Shown in pieces: positions 30,137 to 32,643 of a stretch of DNA of 32,643 bases. The notes under the pieces were generated by a model that made no database searches, had not been told where the DNA came from, and saw only the letters and a program-made list of their open reading frames with translations. Numbering within the stretch: position 1 is the first letter of the stretch; every line of letters starts with the position of its first letter. A program made the translations under genes and the position numbers. The stretch comes from an uncultured bacterium. Lineage in GTDB: Bacteria; JAAXHH01. The stretch lies in assembly GCA_913051705.1 (NCBI GenBank), contig CAJXCW010000023.1, positions 1 to 32,643 of the forward strand, in the 5' to 3' direction.

Positions 30137-30976
30137 TCAATCAGTTAACCTCGGGTTACGTTTATAGTAGGTTCGATCGTATGGTATAGCATTGCCGTGG
30201 TATACCGGGTTTAAACGGGCGACCTTTTCTCTGGCGTCGGGTGGCCAGTCATCTGGGATGGTGTGGGTTTTATGTACCATCTGGGCTTTGATGCGTTCCG
30301 GTAAATCACAGAAGTCAGGCTGGAACCAGAGGGTGATGACAGTCCTTCTTTCGTTCGATGTGTTCGGATGGGTGGCGTGCAGGAGGCGGGCATCGCCGAT
30401 GAGCAGGTCCCCTGCGTAAATCGGCACATCGATTTCATCCGGTCGTCTCGAAAATTCAGGCCGGTCCAGGTCTTTTGCGGACGACAGCGCTTCGTCATGT
30501 GGTTTTGCCAGTATGTCGTGCAGGGGGTTATGATCCCGATGCGAACCGGGAATAACGCGTAAACAACCGTTTTCGGGACAGGTGTCGTCCAGATAATACA
30601 TTAAAAACACTTGTTGGGGGTGAGGGTCATAGGCCGTCGGATCTTCCCAGGCGAACCAGTCATAATGCCAGAAAAGACCTGGACTACCCGGCGGTTTGCT
30701 GATGATGTATCCATCCGTAAAGCTCGGATCCTTAAATCCCATGGCCTTCAGTTCATCCAACGCAGGCGGCCAGGCGATCAGCTCGGCAAATAAGGGATCA
30801 AGGCTGGTATGAAACATGCTGCCCTGCACTCTGAATCGTGCCTTATGTTCTTCCGTCATGGCATCACAAAGCCTTTGTGTCGTTTTGCGTAGCCGGCTTA
30901 TCAGGTCTGCGTGCAAGAGGTCAGGACATATACAGAATCCATCGCGTATAAGCTGGTCATATCGATTTTTTCGCAT
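30137..30976 (-). CDS. Phytanoyl-CoA dioxygenase (PhyH) family protein
   Basis: This is a 2-oxoglutarate/Fe(II) oxygenase of 279 residues. The iron site is visible: H104-x-D106 in FWHYDWF, and the distal H200 in ARLLHATHPN, followed by ERR, whose Arg would hold 2-oxoglutarate. GCLRVIPGSHRDHN is the usual family block before the C-terminal ligand. The family hydroxylates diverse small molecules, so the substrate is open. An ATG at 30976 is preceded by AGGTTGCCC; a TTG two codons earlier is less likely. It begins the minus-strand three-gene run with PfkB and the GalB-like gene. Confidence 0.9.
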   Translation of the reverse strand: MRKNRYDQLIRDGFCICPDLLHADLISRLRKTTQRLCDAMTEEHKARFRVQGSMFHTSLDPLFAELIAWPPALDELKAMGFKDPSFTDGYIISKPPGSPGLFWHYDWFAWEDPTAYDPHPQQVFLMYYLDDTCPENGCLRVIPGSHRDHNPLHDILAKPHDEALSSAKDLDRPEFSRRPDEIDVPIYAGDLLIGDARLLHATHPNTSNERRTVITLWFQPDFCDLPERIKAQMVHKTHTIPDDWPPDAREKVARLNPVYHGNAIPYDRTYYKRNPRLTD

Positions 30977-31049
30977 GGGCAACCTGAGAAAAGGATCAGG
31001 ACCGATCTATTGGCACATTTAACAAAATGCCATGTGATTATGAATTATG

Positions 31050-31147
31050 ATTTTTGAATTATGATCGGTAAACCAGGATAGACTTAGTGAATCATGTATT
31101 CCGCTTATATCTTCCAATTCATAAATCAAAAAACATAATTCAAAAAT
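31050..31147. repeat. AT-rich inverted repeat in the PhyH/HAL intergenic region
   Basis: ATTTTTGAATTATG (31050-31063) and CATAATTCAAAAAT (31134-31147) are perfect 14-nt inverted repeats 70 nt apart. The words match the element at 22452-22515. It fills the divergent gap between PhyH and the histidine ammonia-lyase gene. Confidence 0.75.
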
Positions 31148-31269
31148 GGATATGATACACATCAATCCGTAATTGGAAAGACTATATTCCCTATTGAATA
31201 AATATGATAAATGATATATGTTTATTAGACAACCCTCTATATCATTATTATTGGCTTTGGGAGATCATT

Positions 31270-32532
31270 ATGCGCGATCCATTGGTTATATCGGGGCAAA
31301 ATCTGACCGTCGATGATATTGCCGCCGTGGCTCAAGGGCGTCCGGTCGATATTCACCCTGATGCTATTCCCCGAATGGAGCGGTCGAGAAAGGCGGTCGA
31401 GCGCCTGGTGGCCGAAGGACGGATTGCTTACGGTATTACTACGGGTTTCGGCCGGTTTAAAGATAAGCTGATATCGGGTGAGCAGGTGGCTCAGTTACAG
31501 TTGAATCTCGTACGAAGCCACGCGTCCGGCGCCGGACCGGAATTGGACGAAGCCTCTGTCCGTGCGATGCTGGTCGTTCGTGCCAACACCCTGGCCCTGG
31601 GGTTTTCCGGCGTGCGCCCGGTCCTCGTACAATTGCTCATCGATCTGCTCAATCGCGGCGTATTTCCCTGTATCCCGAGCCGGGGATCACTGGGCGCAAG
31701 TGGTGATCTGGCGCCGTTGGCTCATATGGCCCTGGTCCTGATCGGTGAAGGGGAGGCGATCTTTCAAGGACACCGTTTAGACGGTGCTTCCGCGTTGCAA
31801 CAGGCGGATTTGAAACCGGTGGTGCTGGGCGCTAAGGAAGGCCTTGCCCTGACCAATGGCACGACGCTCATGGCCGGCATCGGCGCGTTGCTCGTGTGCA
31901 GAGCCTCAAATCTTGCGATTACGGCAGATGTGGCAGCTTCATTGGCTCTGGAGGCGTTACACGGTACCGCTCGGGCCTACGATGCCAGGGTACATGCCGT
32001 CCGACCCCATCCGAGGCAGATCGCCTGTGCCGCGCTCCTGAGGGCGTTATTGGATTCGAGTCGGTTTTTACGAACCGCCGACCCAAACAATGTCCAGGAT
32101 CCATATACTTTGCGGTGTGTGCCACAAGTCCACGGCGCGGTAAGGGATACCATTGATTATGCCAGGTGGGTGGTAAATATTGAATTGAATGCCGCCAATG
32201 ATAACCCGCTGGTGTTTGTTGACGAAGACACCGGGGAAGCAGATATCGTCAGCGCCGGAAATTTCCATGGTGAACCGATCTCGGTGGCGATGGACAGCAT
32301 GAAATTCACTCTGACCGACATGGGCAATATGAGCGAACGACGCACGGCACGGCTCGTTGATGCGGATTGTAACGAGGGGGTTCTACCCATGTTTCTTGCG
32401 AAAAATGGTGGTCTGGAAAGCGGCCTCATGATCGCCCAGTATACGGCCGCCGCCCTGGCCTCAGCCCTGGCTGCCGCCTCCTGCGACTGGACGCGCTTCG
32501 CATCCGCCTTGACGCCCAGCTTCCCAGCCTGA
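31270..32532 (+). CDS. hutH: Histidine ammonia-lyase, 3' end replaced by unrelated sequence
   Basis: The enzyme removes ammonia from histidine to form urocanate. From the ATG at 31270 (GGGAGA upstream) it shows YGITTGFG with Tyr54, SRGSLGASGDLAPLAH with the MIO-forming A143-S144-G145, and NAANDNPLVF, FHGEPISVAMD and FLAKNGGLESGLMIAQYTAAALAS. Homology holds to about 32463 (398 residues) and then stops; the frame ends at 32532 with ALAAASCDWTRFASALTPSF. A full enzyme has about 500 residues, so roughly 105 are missing, including the C-terminal helices needed for the tetramer. The short repeat GCCCTGGC occurs on both sides of the break. A phenylalanine or tyrosine lyase is possible, but HAL is likelier. 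Confidence 0.87.
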   Translation: MRDPLVISGQNLTVDDIAAVAQGRPVDIHPDAIPRMERSRKAVERLVAEGRIAYGITTGFGRFKDKLISGEQVAQLQLNLVRSHASGAGPELDEASVRAMLVVRANTLALGFSGVRPVLVQLLIDLLNRGVFPCIPSRGSLGASGDLAPLAHMALVLIGEGEAIFQGHRLDGASALQQADLKPVVLGAKEGLALTNGTTLMAGIGALLVCRASNLAITADVAASLALEALHGTARAYDARVHAVRPHPRQIACAALLRALLDSSRFLRTADPNNVQDPYTLRCVPQVHGAVRDTIDYARWVVNIELNAANDNPLVFVDEDTGEADIVSAGNFHGEPISVAMDSMKFTLTDMGNMSERRTARLVDADCNEGVLPMFLAKNGGLESGLMIAQYTAAALASALAAASCDWTRFASALTPSFPA

Positions 32533-32643
32533 GAACGCATCCCCTTAGCGCCCTTCTCAATGTCGCTCATCACCCCGTTGTAGGCACGCAAATCGGCGGC
32601 CTCCACAAAGATGCCGTGCTTAGCCAGGTTGCTTTCGATGGAA
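32464..32643 (-). CDS. Unrelated partial ORF at the window end
   Basis: On the minus strand the last 180 bases encode SIESNLAKHGIFVEAADLRA and continue with YNGVMSDIEKGAKGMRSQAG, KLGVKADAKRVQSQ and an alanine-rich stretch, a charged, probably coiled-coil protein. The segment looks richer in G and C than the HAL gene. The pattern recalls the accessory part of MobA/MobL relaxases or a phage structural protein, but I cannot assign either. It breaks the HAL gene, so it marks a join of unlike DNA. Confidence 0.4.

Overview
The window looks like one stretch of a Gram-negative, heterotrophic bacterium from an uncultured lineage. The first bases encode the end of a PorV/PorQ-type outer-membrane barrel, and a remnant of a C-terminal sorting/FlgD-like domain lies at 16.0-16.3 kb. 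The gene mix is sulfatase, three Gfo/Idh/MocA dehydrogenases, xylose-isomerase-like TIM barrel, PhyH dioxygenase, GalB-like PIG-L protein, DUF3179 and membrane-anchored SGNH proteins. Intergenic DNA carries several dispersed short repeats. This recalls Poribacteria, Latescibacterota or similar marine or sponge-associated groups, but that is inference from gene content; no rRNA gene is present.

Layout. 0-2.7 kb: barrel end, site-2 protease, TPR protein, mobA. 2.8-6.4 kb (minus): a tight four-gene run, Gfo/Idh dehydrogenase, rsmI, a tRNA-guanine transglycosylase gene and a homologue of the aminoglycoside-resistance 16S rRNA G1405 methyltransferases (ArmA/Rmt). 6.7-8.2 kb: hemE with an N-terminal HemD-like extension. 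8.3-14.2 kb: a divergent sugar-catabolism-like cluster, with a minus arm (Gfo/Idh, TIM-barrel isomerase, HemL-like aminotransferase) and a plus arm (parallel beta-helix protein, Gfo/Idh). 14.2-16.7 kb: a decayed zone with a GNAT fragment abutting a beta-propeller fragment, an intact HicB/HicA pair, a short duplication, a dispersed repeat, a sorting-domain remnant and a frameshifted membrane-protein gene. 16.8-20.9 kb: lipoprotein M1 aminopeptidase and sulfatase. 21.0-24.2 kb (minus): Trm112-like protein, Nramp-like transporter, alpha/beta hydrolase, 5'-truncated HisC-like aminotransferase. 24.4-25.3 kb: a DUF3179 gene interrupted by one in-frame TGA. 25.7-28.2 kb: two tandem SGNH proteins and a tiny ORF. 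28.4-31.0 kb (minus): PhyH, PfkB kinase, GalB-like PIG-L. 31.3-32.6 kb: a histidine ammonia-lyase gene that loses homology at about 32463, where unrelated sequence begins.

The two strongest leads are these. First, the DUF3179 TGA sits at the position of a conserved family Cys, the reading frame continues intact for 184 codons, and a 9-bp hairpin with a G-initiated 3-nt loop begins 12 nt after the TGA. This is what a bacterial selenocysteine signal should look like. Second, an ArmA/Rmt-type methyltransferase (target 16S G1405) lies in an apparent operon with RsmI (target 16S C1402), suggesting an intrinsic decoding-centre modification cluster rather than a mobile resistance gene.

Several genes are cut at abrupt junctions (14.73, 21.63 and 32.46 kb) and at least one carries a frameshift. 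Either this genome sheds genes by deletion, or some joins and indels are assembly or amplification artefacts; sequence alone cannot separate these.
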